A stretch of 64,000 nt of DNA from Ilex aquifolium (lineage: Eukaryota; Streptophyta; Magnoliopsida; Aquifoliales; Aquifoliaceae): positions 14,424,451 to 14,488,450 of the forward strand of contig OX637395.1 in assembly GCA_951799425.1 (NCBI GenBank). Direction: 5' to 3'. Positions within the stretch are counted from its first letter, which is position 1. Each line of letters starts with the position of its first letter. The notes under the pieces are model-generated. The model was given only the letters and a program-made list of their open reading frames with translations, made no database searches and was not told the origin of the DNA. The translations under genes and the position numbers were made by a program. Shown here piece by piece: positions 11,958 to 23,883 of this stretch.

Positions 11958-12461
11958 TAAATCCAAAGTTATCACTTCATAGTTGGCAATCCGATTTGTC
12001 AAATTCCTAGAGGAGTGGTTGAGGATGCCATTTTTAGGTGGACAAATTTTACTTCCATGTAGTTTTTATAGTGTCAGACACACAACTAGTATTGCATTCG
12101 GGCACTCAAATTCATGTTATACTAGGTCGACCTTTCCTTGATATTTCTAATTTATTAATTAATTGTATGAATGATTTGAAGCTTTCTTTTGGTGACATGA
12201 CAATTGAACTGAATATTTTTTATATTGGGAACAGTCAATTGATGATAGGGGTGAAATCTATGAAGTTGACCTAATTGATTCTATTGTGTAAGAATAATTT
12301 GATGCATCAAAATTTTCAAATCCTCTTGAATCTTATTTGACTAATTTTGTTGGTTTAGGAAGTGGTGAGAATCCTAAGTCTGCATACTTTTTATAGTGTT
12401 CTAAATTCTTTGTAGGGCTTGGTCATGGATGGATGGATAATGAAAATTGAGAAAGTGCTAC
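11958..12461 (+). pseudogene. Athila protease, C-terminal part and downstream linker
   Basis: The frame 12038-12274 contains VDKFYF-like residues, then SDTQLVLHSGTQ, the protease signature ILGRPFLDIS and LKLSFGDMTIELNIF, all standard in Athila polyproteins downstream of the Asp-Leu-Gly motif. The following bases to 12461 give the EVDLIDSIV..-like linker in the same region with stops. It is cut at 12461 by LTR fragment A2. Confidence 0.8.
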
Positions 12462-13130
12462 TGTAAAAACCCCATACAAAATTTAAAGATGGATAACATG
12501 ATATTAAGAATACTTCAAAAAGGATGATAAAAAATTTGAATCGTTATTGAAAAATTGATCATGAAGTTTGGGTTTCACGCATATTGACTTTCATGTCGAT
12601 AGTTTCGGAGGTGTTTAAGCTTGAAAATGGTGGCTAAATAAGTTTCTAAATGTTTTCAGGTCAAAATAAGGCTACCATTGAATATGGAAGATCAAAAAAT
12701 CTTGGGAGAGGTTATATGTGGTGTATTAGAAGCTTGGAAGTATTCCGAAATTAAAACTTGTTTTGGAGAGAATTCGGGTAAAAAGGAATTTGATACTCCT
12801 TTATTATTTTGGCTATAAATATTTACCCCGATGTCCAATGGATCTGATTTTTGGATGATATAAACTAGACTACAAGGGCTAAAACAGTGTATTTCATGAA
12901 AATTTCATGAGTTGACTTCTAAGTTGGACAAAATCGAGTCGGAAGTCTGGACAGAAATTTTCTAATGTCTGTACGCCCAATTCACCGTCCAAATGACTGT
13001 CCCGAAAATTAAATTTTGCGTTTCATCATAAAGGAGAAACAGAGAGTTGACACCATCTGGACTTCTCGCTAAAAACAGCAGCGCTCAATTTTTTAGGATT
13101 TTCTCCATTTTTCAACCTATCCTATAGCAA
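12462..13130 (+). mobile_element. LTR family A, copy 2, truncated
   Basis: It starts TGTAAAAACCCCATACAAAA, preceded by GCTAC, and aligns with copies 1 and 3 (for example AGATGGATAACATGATATTAAG and GTCAAAATAAGGCTACCATT). Similarity fades near 13130 and no GGGGTGTTACA end or second GCTAC was found, so the 3' part is lost. No coding capacity. Confidence 0.72.
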
Positions 13131-14367
13131 ATAGTTATCAGCTCGAGGATTATGAATAAATGTTAAGGCAATGACAACTAATGTGGTTAAATTGAGAAAC
13201 ATTGGTTGAATCATCGAGAGTCTTGTCTTTGGTTATGATTATATTATAAAAAATCTTGTGGCATTGATTTGAGAGGGATTATTGTGGTTCTTGATAGTTT
13301 ATTTTTATTTTCTGTTATAGTGCAATAAATGTATTTGTACCGGATTGAATCAAGGAATTTGAAGAGTTTAGGTATCATTAGCATAATGGAGAGGTTAATG
13401 AAAGCCACTTATGATTGATTACGTGGTATATTGATTCTAGCTCAAGGTTAGAGATTAAGAATGAATATTTGGGAGATATAGAAAATGATTGGTATTAATC
13501 AATTTGGTGAATAATATGGAGATACTAAGATTGATCTAAAAATAGGAATTCGAATGCGTGGGAGTTATGAAGGGGATTGTAAGACTTACTGATTTTAGAT
13601 TGGGGACTAAAAACAAATATCATGCAGATACAACTTGACATTTAGCCCAAGTATTATATTGGTTTATTTGATAGATCCCATTTGGATCGAAAAGATGGAT
13701 CCTTAGAATATAAGTTTGGAAGACATAATCGGAGAACAAGTGTGATTAGGTTTCAATTGTACATTTTGGTAGAATCTGAAATATCTTCACAAACCCTTTG
13801 AACCAATGTCAATTATTGTCTTGTGACTAGTTTTGACTTGTGGATTGGTGAATTATAATTTATATCAGAGTGCGTAGCAAACCATTTGATTAGTTTTAAC
13901 ACTTTTGGAATTAACTGTTAGTTATGGTTACAATGGTAAATGTAAAAAGTATAAGCGTGAAAAGTGAGAATCAATCTCTTGATAACTGTGTTGTAGTTGA
14001 TGGTTATAATTATTGGAAACTTTGTGGTGTCTACCAAACCACTAAAACTTAGGATTGCCAATAGGATAGATTAGGACAAGAATGGCATAGTATCTTGAAT
14101 AAAGATAATGGCGAGATGCAATGGGAGGAAAGATGAACCATAGTGGTTATTTGATATGAGATCTATGTCAGTTACTTATTGTATTTAATTTTTATTAATT
14201 CTACTCAAATATGATACTATGAAGTATAAATAGTCACTATAATCAAAGTGAATTCATTGCTGAGTGTCTACCTTGGTGAGGAATGCATCAAAGCTAGCTG
14301 TTGATGATTAAAGGTGTGCGGTATTGTTTACTAAATTTTTAATCTTGCATGGTTATTTCACATCACA
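13131..14367. other. Unassigned AT-rich stretch inside the Athila nest
   Basis: No domain, RNA gene or clean repeat was recognised on either strand. It may be decayed internal sequence of the Athila element or the diverged remainder of LTR A2. It ends at the TCACA pentamer of solo LTR B2. Confidence 0.5.
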
Positions 14368-16654
14368 TGTGACACCCCGAATTCTTGGGCGCCACTTAAT
14401 CACTAATTAAATCGTGGATTACCCTTGATATTGTTGTTATGCTCCGACACAACGCTGTGACACCCTTAAATTTGGAGATCCTTTCTCAACAAAATCCGGG
14501 CAGAGTCTCCTCTGTACGGGGAGCTCCACCCAACACATGACTTGTGCATATAATACTACTACAACCTCACCAAGGTCCAACATCAATATCCAAGCATTGC
14601 ATACCTTGAATATCAACTCATTACCATCATCATACAATATACATTCATTCCTAAAAGAATATATGTCCATAAAGCCCCAATTACATGCCTTTAAAATGAA
14701 ATAATATACAAGGTTTGTTTTACAAAATATACAAGGCAAAAGTAAATGAAATGGGACTAAACAACTTAAAATGAAAGCCACATTCCGGCTTCGTCCTCAA
14801 AGTGGGCCCAAGTGAGGGCCGTTAGCAGAAGCACGTCATGTTCCTGAAATATATCCCTATAAAGGGTGAGTCAACGCTCAATAGGGTATCTCCTATGGAG
14901 ATCACCTCCCAACCTATATGCATATGAAATGTCATGCAATCATAAACGTTTCCAAGCATTCAATTCACATATATAAACAAGAGCAATGCTATTAATCCAT
15001 GTCATGTGTCATGAAGTGTAAACTCATGCATGTAGTGCCAACACCGAGCCCCATCTTGGGCTCCCACAATATATGCAATGTCATGCGTATGAATCCGAAC
15101 ATTCAAAGCCCCCACCATTGATGTTAAAAATCCAATGGCCATTTAATTAATTCTTGTCTTTTTTGGACGGCGATTTATTGTCTTTCATCAATGGGACACA
15201 CCGTCAACGGATCATCAGGACATCCTACCTGCAGCTCCGTTTTCACCGTCACGTTTTTATGGGCTCATTACACCACCGAAAAACGCGTAACAGACATTGT
15301 CGGGTCTTGCACCCGAGGGAGAATTTAGTCATTCTTACTACACCCCGACACGTTTATTTATGCAATTCCAATGCGACTTAGCCAGACCTAAGTCCAACCT
15401 TCTCGAGCCTACTCGTCAACTTACCTAGGTGGTGATTGACCCAGACCCATGCACACACACTCACACTCATGTAAATGCCCACAAATGTAGTGCAACCCAT
15501 GCATGTGCAAATGTAATGTATAATTGCAATTCCATTTCATCATAATGTTAATTATATCATGAAAGCATATAATAATATTTCCTAAACATCACCAAGCATG
15601 CTATATATGATCATTATCCAAATACAATACTTGCATTTACCTAAGCATTTATCAAAATATTTAGTGGGCATAAAATGTAAACACATAGCATACCCAAATA
15701 ATCAATTTCATCAAACCAAATATCTTCCTACTGGTAGGTAGTGCCTAACCTACCAATAGGCTCACACATTCACAACCAAACTCTATTCAAGAAAGACAAG
15801 GGTTCGACGAGGTCTCATAGTCAACCTTAACCAACTAGTTACACTAGTCAAGAGCTAAAACATGTGATACACACACCCATAACCCTACCTATTTCATATA
15901 GCAACCCTAGGTTGAAAGTAAACCTAAATAGGAGAGAACCCTACCTCTTGTTGCGTGAATATGGATGATAAATCCTTAGGAATGCCCAAAACAAGCCTCT
16001 ACAAGTTCTCCTTAAGATCTAGTCCCAACCCTTGATTTCTAAAATTTGTGAAAAATGGGCAAAATTGGCTTTGGCACGTAGTCCTGATCGAGTAGAACGA
16101 CTTTTGTTCTTAGTGTTTGATGATCCGACGGTTAGATCTTGCAAGATTTGCAGAAGTAGAAGGAGAAGAGTTGAAGAAGTGGAGCTCTCTCTCTCTCTCT
16201 CTCTCTCCCTCAACGTTTTTCAGCCAAGCAAGAATGGGTGGAAGACTTGGTCTTTCACCCTTTTGACTCCCCATATAATGTGTCACATGTCACTTTTCCA
16301 TTGGTTGGAAATCTCCCAAAGCCAATCACAACGCACTATGTGTCATAATGGATAAAATTTGTTTGATATAATTTTATGAGATTTCATTTAAATTATATTA
16401 TGGGTTCCGCGATTAAAATCTGATCGTAGAAATTCAATCGTGCGATCCCCGATTGCATCGCAACACGTGAAAATCTGACTATCTCGGAATTGAATGAAAA
16501 TGACTAGCCAACTGAATTTTGCAAGATGAATCCAACGATGAGATCCATTTCGTCTTCCGAGTTATATAAAATTTTGAGTTTTTAACCCGTACTTAACAGT
16601 CTAATTACCATTTTACCCCTTTAACTAAGATTTTAAATTTTTTCGGGTATTATA
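14368..16654 (-). mobile_element. Solo LTR, family B, copy 2
   Basis: The plus-strand left edge is TGTGACACCCCGAATTCTTG and the right edge TTTCGGGTATTATA (final TA instead of CA). Perfect pentamers TCACA flank it (14363-14367 and 16655-16659). It aligns along its length with B1, and in reverse with B3, including CAAAATCCGGGCAGAGTCTC and the CTCCACCCAACACATGACTT block. A CT microsatellite (16182-16207) lies in its leader. An additional 88 bp at the left edge differ from B3. Confidence 0.9.
16182..16207. repeat. (CT)n microsatellite
   Basis: About 13 CT units inside LTR B2; the Arg-Glu run open on the minus strand here is an artefact of it. Confidence 0.95.
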
Positions 16655-17037
16655 TCACACACGAGTGTTGATTTGGAACCCAATATGTGAATACTACTAT
16701 ATTTCATTTAGTTCTATGATGTGACTTTGTGTTGACTTATTTGAGTTACAATTTGATGTTTTCTTGGCTTAATATACAATTTAAGTTATATGTATGATTC
16801 AGGGGATTAGTAAATTGAATGAAGTTTGTAGGTATCTTCACTATAATTCTTCACGAAACTATAACTCGTCCACTAGAAATAATCTAGGGGTTTAAAGGTT
16901 TACTGCATATGCTAAATGCAATATTGAGCCCAACGAAAGTGGATCTGTGTTTTATTCTATTAGCTTGTTTTATTTTTAGTTTTTAATTTTTGGAATCTAT
17001 ATATTACTAGGGATTAGTAATATCTAGGTTGGGGATA
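16655..17037 (+). other. 3' internal region and polypurine tract of the Athila-type element
   Basis: The phrase GGGGTTTAAAGGTTTACTGC (about 16889-16908) followed by ATTGAGCCCAACGAAAGTGG resembles the untranslated region before the 3' LTR of Athila elements as I remember it. The purine-rich CTAGGTTGGGGATA ends at 17037, directly before a TG that starts the LTR. No coding frame. Confidence 0.55.
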
Positions 17038-18526
17038 TGATTAACCATTAAAAGTGTTATTTTATTATGTTTAAGGATGAGTTAATTACATATGTTAGAT
17101 TCCCGGATTACATATGTTAGATTCCCGAATTTTCTAGCTTGATACTTGTTCTAACTATTTGCCTCATTTTGTAGGTAATTTGGATGATTTATGATGATAA
17201 TAAAGTGATCCAAGTTGACCAAACAGTGGAGGAAGTATCTGGTTGGAATATGGGATGATTTGATGAAGGTAAAAATTTGGGAGGCGAGATTGGAAAATAT
17301 GCTTCAAGAGTTTCAAAAGTATATTTCATAAAATTTTTGTGAATTAGCCTATAACTATGCGAAAACCGAGCTCAAAATTTGAGAAAATTTGGTACCCCTA
17401 TGAAAAAAATTTATGTAAGTTTTGACCATCCAAATGCGCCTATGAAGTTTGGTCCAGTAAGTTTTGACCATTCGAACACGTTTTGACTGTTGGGACATGC
17501 CTTGTTGGACATAATGCACAGGATTTGACTTAAAAACCCCTGTTCAAAAGGAATTGCCCCCAAGCCAACCCTACACCCTCTAGTGTATATATATAGAACT
17601 TCTCTTATGTTGAGGATTATCTTCAATCCCTCTTTCTTAGTCTTTTACATTATTTTTATTAGCTTTTGGAGATCTACAATGTCTTATGAGTAGTTCTCTT
17701 TGTAGTATTTAGCCTACAGTATGGATTTGTTATTGTTCTTTTGGATATTATATTTATGCAATTCTTATTTTATTCTTAATATTAAATCTTTATTTTTTAG
17801 CAATATATATATGTGTGTGTGTGTGTGTGTATGTATATATATATATGTTTGTGTGTATGTATATATATATAATACTTCTCTTATGTTGAGGATCATCTTG
17901 AATCCCTCTTTATTACTCTTTTACATTATTTTTATTAGTTTTTGGAGATCTACAATGTCTTGTGAGTAGTTCTCTTTGTACTATTTCGCTTATGGTATGG
18001 ATTTATAATTGTTATTTTGGATATTATATTTATACAATTCTTATTTTATTCTTAATGTTAAATCTTTATTTTTCCAAGATTGATTGAACGTCTTTAGCAA
18101 AATTTTATATTCTGAATAATTGTTTGATTGTCTATTAACAAAATTGAATTCTTTGTATATTCAATACTTATGATTCTTTGCGAGTTTTATAAAATTAGTT
18201 CTTCAAATCTTATTTTTAAATCAATCAAATCAATTGTGTTTTTGAAAATCAATTGAGTTATCAAAAATTGAATAAATATAATTATCTGATAAACACGAGC
18301 AAATCCAAATTCCGAAGCTAAAGGGTCATTTTTCTAATAGATTAATTCCTTTAAATTTTATTTGCAATCATTCTTTAACCAATTCAATCTTTCCAAGAAT
18401 TTTAGTTATTCCTTTATTTTTACCTCTAATATCCCTTTCATCCTTGTGGTTCGAATTCGGATTAATTACTGAAAAATTATTACTTTTTGACCACCTATAT
18501 TGGAGTATACGTTTGAGTATCAATCA
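17038..18526 (+). mobile_element. Probable 3' LTR of the Athila-type element
   Basis: Starts TGATTAACCATTAAAAGTG after a polypurine tract and ends GAGTATCAATCA, so the ends form a short inverted repeat (TGATT...AATCA). A TATA-like TATATATAGAAC is at about 17586. Length 1489 bp includes an internal duplication (17598-18075). The next pentamer is CTTCC; its partner would be at the 5' end, outside the window. Edges are inferred from family resemblance and the TG/CA rule, so they are less certain than for the LTRs with visible duplications. Confidence 0.55.
17598..18075 (+). repeat. Tandem duplication of about 200 bp around a TG/TA microsatellite
   Basis: The segment starting ACTTCTCTTATGTTGAGGAT occurs at about 17599-17802 and again at about 17875-18075. 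They share GGAGATCTACAATGTCTT and TTGGATATTATATTTAT with scattered substitutions. Between them lie alternating TG and TA runs (about 17812-17872). Confidence 0.85.
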
Positions 18527-19618
18527 CTTCCTAACTGCGTGCATCATGACCCTATCTTTTGTTTCTGTGCCACAAGGCTTAAAGCCTTCCTTTCCAATCT
18601 GCATAACATTATCCACATTCATTACAATGGTAATTTTGGACACTGACACGATAACACAACTCGAAATCTACACAAAATTAACAGGTTGGAATCGACTAAT
18701 TCTCGACATAAACATGAATTTGAATTACTGTTATATAAACTTAAATAGATTTTTAGCTAGTGGAAAAAATATGAGTGACAGGTTTGATTGACACGTAATG
18801 GGATCTTAGCACTAGAGTTTTGATTCACATGTGTTATATGTCAATACGAACACACCACGACAATAAATAAGTAGGGTTAGCATCAAAAAATCTGACAAAA
18901 TTAACTAAACGGGTTGGGTAGATTAATTGATATTCAACACGAATACGAAATGATATGACACGATATGAACACGACTCGTTTGACACCCGTAACCATGACC
19001 CTTCCCCAATCTTTAATGGCGTCAAAACTTCAAATTTCAAACCCTATCCTCCAAGACAATTAAGCCTTTAGAGTGCCAAAATAAAGAAAATGTCCTCGAG
19101 GGTTAATTTAGGAATGTGCAGAAGAGTAAATACGAAAATATCTATACCCGGTCCAACCAAATATCTAGTCATTCTTTTTCGGGTCGGATCCAACCTTGAT
19201 GTCAGAACAGTTTACTAATGTAGTCAAACCCCACATCTATATATTCAGTTTATATTGAATTTCAAAAATTAAGGGTGGTTAATGAAGATAGATGCCCACC
19301 ACTCGAAAGCAATGATTTAGAAATGAGAGAGAAATCAAGCCCACATTATTGTTATCAACTTACCAATTTCTTTTGTTGAATGTTTCCATTGTACTGAATG
19401 AAAGAGGAAGAAGAGTTTGAGAGAATCACAATCGTGACGTCTATGGTTACGTGGGTATCCATTCCTGCATAACCCAAAAGATATGTGGAATCTAGCCAAA
19501 TAAGGCTTCCCAACAAAAGCAGGTGATAAACCCCAACAACAAACTTCTAGATAATAGAAATCACAAAGAACTTTCTGTTTCGCTTCAATTGTGTTTATGC
19601 GTGTGTGTGTGTGTATGC

Positions 19619-19675
<57 letters not shown>

Positions 19676-21347
19676 CACAGGAATTAGGTAGTATAGTTCA
19701 TCCACTGCGTAGAAAGTTGACCGAGCTACGTTTTGGGATTAGTTCTCCAAATGACAACAGAGGCGATGATGAATAATCACAAAGTTTGAATTTTTTTTTC
19801 TCTGCTGGTTACTGCCTGATATACCAAGAAAATGAGCACTCATAAGTCATGTCTCAGGCACAAAAAGAGAAATAGCATCAACTTTAGCGAAGAAAACATA
19901 GTTGTTTGGGTAGGTAATTTTAAAAAACTAAACATAAGTAGATGACTAATTGACCAAATTAAAATGAATTTAAACTGTAGAAAATTAGCATCACTAATAA
20001 CATTTTTTTCCCATACACCAATACTTGAAAAATAATTAAAACAGTTGGCCTAATTATTTCTCTCTCTCTCTCTCTCAGTCCAAACGAAAAAAATAAGAAA
20101 AAAACTGTAGTGGTCGTAGCCCATAGGATGTATAGCAGCAACTAAACTAACCAGTCCCTGTAGATAGAAACAAGTATCAAGGGATAAACAAGCTATTTTA
20201 CACATCATGCATGGACCATTTGTCTGGTGCCATTTTCTGGTAAAAATTGATTGTACATCAGTACATGGTTTTTAAAAGCTATGCCTCATGAGATAGTTCA
20301 ATTTTGCTAATAATAGGCTCAATTTGCTTCCATTCTGAGGATGTACAACCCATTTAGACTTATGAAATTTGCTTTGACGTGGTAAAAGCTATGTCTCTCT
20401 CTCTTTCTCTCTCATGGTTCGATTTTCTAGATTGTAATGGTGATACACATGATACAAGTTCTATTATTCATTAGCACATCTGCAGCTTTATTCTCATAAC
20501 TATCAAATGAGACAAATTTATTCTTGTGAGCTGTCATAATCTCTTGAGTCTTGACTTCATGCAGTTACCCAACAATGCGGTTATCACGAGCACTTCATGA
20601 CTCTAGTAATGAAATATACCACGGAGGTACCGATAGTTTTTTCTATAAAAACGAACTTCAATGTTCAGTAGTCCATGGACAATCTTCTTCAAGTATATCT
20701 ATATGTGTGTGTGTGTGTATACATATATATATAGAGAGAGAGAGAGAGAGATCCACATTTTCTCATTTAATTTTGGATGGAATTTACTCTAATAGAGTGA
20801 GGATTGCCTTACCAATATGCACACAAAAATTAGATAACTATAAGTTTGTGGATATGAGAGAGAGAGAGAGAGAGAGAGAATCCAATCCCAATTTAAGAGA
20901 AACACCACAATTCAGAATATATGAATATAAAATAAAACACATCCAACAAAAATTCACAGCAAAGTACAAGAAGGAATATAAAAAAACTCGATCCTCAAAG
21001 CACGAGGATGGATCTCAAAAGCACCAACTGGGTTAAGATACAGAAATTATGTCACTGAAAATCCTAACAACATCCCTCACCTGTCTATATGATTCTCCAC
21101 ACATAGCATCACTTGCAACACAAACAAAGAACACCAATAGCTCAAATACCAAAAGAACTCTATTAAATAAAACAAAGTTGGAGTATTAAGAAAAAACAAA
21201 GATGAGAGAAAATCAAATGGAAAATAACACATACCCACTGGTTCTTGAGGGTTTGTCAATGAAGAAGAAACCCAGATGCGATTATAGAGGAAGTGGATCA
21301 GATGATGGTTCAGGGTTTGTGGCGATTAGGGTTTCTCGTGCTCCCAT
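18527..21347. other. Intergenic DNA, no protein gene recognised
   Basis: AT-rich sequence without a supported protein gene. It holds compound microsatellites (19600-19672, 20049-20076, 20706-20750, 20857-20879). A stretch at about 18780-19000 with CACGACTCGTTTGACACCC resembles a common dispersed plant repeat. The last part, about 21040-21347, is probably the 3' portion of the MIR167 primary transcript on the minus strand; a good splice donor, GG|GTATGTGTT on the minus strand, sits near 21235. Open frames such as 20551-21036 are repeat translations. Confidence 0.6.
19600..19672. repeat. Compound (GT)n(GA)n microsatellite
   Basis: Interrupted GT runs followed by about 16 GA units. Confidence 0.95.
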
Positions 21348-21430
21348 TAACAGGTGAAGCTGCCACATGATCTGATCTTTCCAGTGTGATGCAAGATAGC
21401 TCAGATCATGCTGGCAGCTTCAACTGCCTA
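21348..21430 (-). ncRNA. MIR167: MIR167 precursor hairpin
   Basis: On the minus strand the 5' arm contains TGAAGCTGCCAGCATGATCT (then GA), identical over its first 20 bases to plant miR167. The 3' arm reads AGATCATGTGGCAGCTTCAC, a typical miR167 passenger strand. The arms pair almost perfectly (one bulge) around a loop of about 25 bases (GCTATCTTGCATCACACTGG and a few more). In plants DCL1 in the nucleus cuts such hairpins and AGO1-loaded miR167 represses the auxin response factors ARF6 and ARF8, controlling flower and root development. It is the only recognisable host gene here. It stands alone, with a TATA-like element 120 bp upstream. The loop, targets and expression are not tested by sequence alone. 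Confidence 0.96.
21401..21422 (-). ncRNA. miR167: Mature miR167 (5p)
   Basis: Minus-strand positions 21422 to 21401. The likely 21-nt form ends at 21402; a 22-nt form would end with A at 21401. It starts with U, which favours AGO1. The passenger strand maps to about 21353-21373. Confidence 0.93.
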
Positions 21431-21513
21431 TGATGCACGATAAGATTATGGATTTGAGGCTCTCCTGTCTTCTTCATGTTCTGCCTCTTCTTGTTGGCTC
21501 CTCCTCTCTTCAT
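21406..21513 (-). CDS. Possible small ORF in the MIR167 primary transcript
   Basis: A 35-codon frame starts at 21513 (MKRGGANKKRQNMKKTG...) and its TGA stop lies inside the mature miRNA. The product is strongly basic in its first half, with no known domain. Plant primary miRNA transcripts can encode short regulatory peptides (miPEPs), so this is a candidate. Against it: the TATA-like box at 21548 would put the transcription start only a few bases before the ATG, and the frame extends upstream to 21618, so the start is a choice. Translation is unproven. Confidence 0.3.
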   Translation of the reverse strand: MKRGGANKKRQNMKKTGEPQIHNLIVHHRQLKLPA

Positions 21514-21547
21514 GACTTGAAGTCTTGGTAGATAAGAGGGATGAGGA

Positions 21548-21555
21548 TATAAATA
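21548..21555 (-). promoter_or_regulatory. TATA-like element upstream of MIR167
   Basis: TATTTATA on the minus strand (TATAAATA on the plus strand) in ATTTTATTTATATCC, about 125 bp upstream of the mature miRNA. Position fits a pol II promoter for the primary transcript starting near 21515-21520. No other promoter evidence. Confidence 0.45.
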
Positions 21556-23815
21556 AAATAGAATCATAGGACTTGTTTTATCTCCTTCTAAGCAGAGTTT
21601 TGTTATTTCCAATCGCACCCTTTTGTACTAGGGGTATAACTTGAACTGGTTTAGAGTTAGGAGGTCAACCTATCAACCGAATAGAACTCGAATACAAATT
21701 CAATTAAATCTCTTTAACCAAATATCTTCATGTTCAAAATTTTCAACTCGAGTTATTTAATTTGGATTGAAGTCAGGTCCAATTCTTTGATTAAACAATA
21801 CAGGTTAAAATTCAACGAATTATACAACCTATGGTTGAATTTGAGTTGTACCCGAATCCAATGAATAAGATTGAGACCAAATTGGCTAAAACCCTAAAAT
21901 CTCAACACAAAAATTGCTCAAATTTAAAGTTGGTTTGTGTTTTTTGATCCAAACCCAACCCACATTGAAAAAAATATTTGTGTAAGTATAGAATTTTTCA
22001 CAATGGATTCGAGTTGAGTTTTATCCGTCCCGTGAGTTGGATATTATCTATACGCTTTTGTCTTTTATATAAAAGAATCAAAATGAGTGAGAGAGGATTT
22101 TGGAAGCGTTCTCTTCATAAATGCTTAATTCAACAATTGTTTGTTTTTATCCAATTATATTCCACAGTCTAGTATAACTACCCTACCATATTCCAGTATA
22201 GCTACTCTCCCAAATCCCACCACTTCTCCAACTTCTCACTCTCTTTTGTTGTTTAACTTCTCCTCGCCCTCTTATCTTCTTTCACTAGTGTTACTAACAA
22301 ATTAAACGAGCCGAAAGCATAATAGAGATGCTAAGATAGGATGAAGATGTAAATTCCGTGCATAGCATAGATTTGCTATTAATACAAGAATTATTTGACT
22401 TAATTTAAATCCCGCAACCAATCCAATAATTGTGATAGAAGGATCAATAAATTATGTCAACAAATGACGTCCAAATAACATTATTAATTCTATATACGTC
22501 AATACTCCATATATTGCAAAATAAAGGAAGAATTTGCTCCCAGTATTTTGCGAAACCTCCATCCTACCCTAATATGCCCCCAAGTCAAGCGAAACCTGTG
22601 ATATCATATTGAAATCTTTGTCCCAATTCCCATGTCACTACCTTTAGAGCTTCCACTCTTAATTTTGAAGAAATGACAAAGGTTGGTAATTACCAAGATT
22701 TCCTGGATACATGGATTCTAAGGTTTTGGATTTAGGTTTTTTTGTGTTGTTTATTATTTTATTTTTATGTTAATTATTTGCACAAGGTACGACATGAATC
22801 AAGCAATAATTAATCTTTACAATGATTGAATGAACTTGAAAAATTAATAAATGGTTAAAGATAAAAAAATTGTATACATTTATAATGTTTCACTGGTAGG
22901 GGACATGCAATGCAATGGATTCACAGCCCCCACCATGGCTTCCCCGTGGCACCAACACCCCCACTAAAGTCATTTTTTTTTTTTCAAATTAACAATTCAA
23001 ATGATGGGGGAAAGGCTTCCCAATTTTAAAAATCATAAAAAATCAAAAATATATCTTGTTATCAAAAAGCACTATCATTAATGCGGCCGAATGATATTAG
23101 AAAAAATTACTCACGTATTGAACAAGTTTATGTCGTGTTTATACATTTTTTTTTATTTCAAGGAACTTGAATTAGGTCTAGGAATTATGATTCCATGTAT
23201 AGCTAATGTTTCCAAAGCAATTAAATGGCAAAAAGGGAATAAGAGATATTGTTGATGGTGTCTTGAACTTGGGCAAAAACTACTAGAATTAGGACTTTTA
23301 GTTGTTTTAAAACAAATTATATTTCATGAGTAAATGGGTTTTTAAAGGAAAAGTAGCGTTGATAATTTTTCCTTATTGGTATTATTATAATGACAACAAT
23401 TTGGAAAGTTTGGTTTGTGTTGGAAAAAACTAAGAAAAGAAAATGGAAATTAAAGCTTCAAGAATTAAAAAAAGTTAAATAAAAGGAAGAGGTGCATGTG
23501 GTCCCAAACGAAGCCAATTAAATACTGTCACGCTCATGCCACCACATGCAGACAAGTTTCTGAGAGTTGCTAATTTCATAAGATCCTTTAATAACTTTAG
23601 TTGGAAGACTCCACATACTCTCTCTCTCTTTTTCTCTCATACACACACAAACATGCATTGTCAGGTAAGCATCAAGCATGCACCAAAGAGACTGTAAAAC
23701 AGATAAATTATATAGGGGACCATATTGCATGGCTTCTTAGAGGCTGCATAAGGTTCACAAAAAAGAAAAGCCTACAGAAGAAGAAAAGGAAGAGCATCTC
23801 AGCCTATCAAAATCA

Positions 23816-23820
<5 letters not shown>

Positions 23821-23882
<62 letters not shown>
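23821..23882. repeat. Compound (CT)n(CA)n microsatellite
   Basis: About 21 CT units followed by about 10 CA units, uninterrupted. Confidence 0.97.

Positions 23883-23883
<1 letters not shown>

Larger units (their letters stand above)
8097..18526 (+). mobile_element. Athila-type Ty3-gypsy element, nested and largely deleted
   Basis: Remnants in the correct plus-strand order are gag (8100-9520), protease (9521-9647 and 11958-12455), a polypurine tract before 17038 and a 3' LTR to 18526. RT, RNase H, integrase and any env-like region are not recognisable, so several kb have been lost or decayed beyond reading. Insertions inside it are solo LTR B1 (9648-11957), LTR fragment A2 (12462-about 13130) and solo LTR B2 (14368-16654). 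The 5' LTR would be left of the window. Clade assignment rests on gag/protease phrases and the LTR edge. Confidence 0.72.

Noticed and set aside
20551..21036. 161-residue plus-strand open frame
   Set aside because: Made of GT and GA microsatellites (Cys-Val and Arg-Glu runs); no conserved motif.
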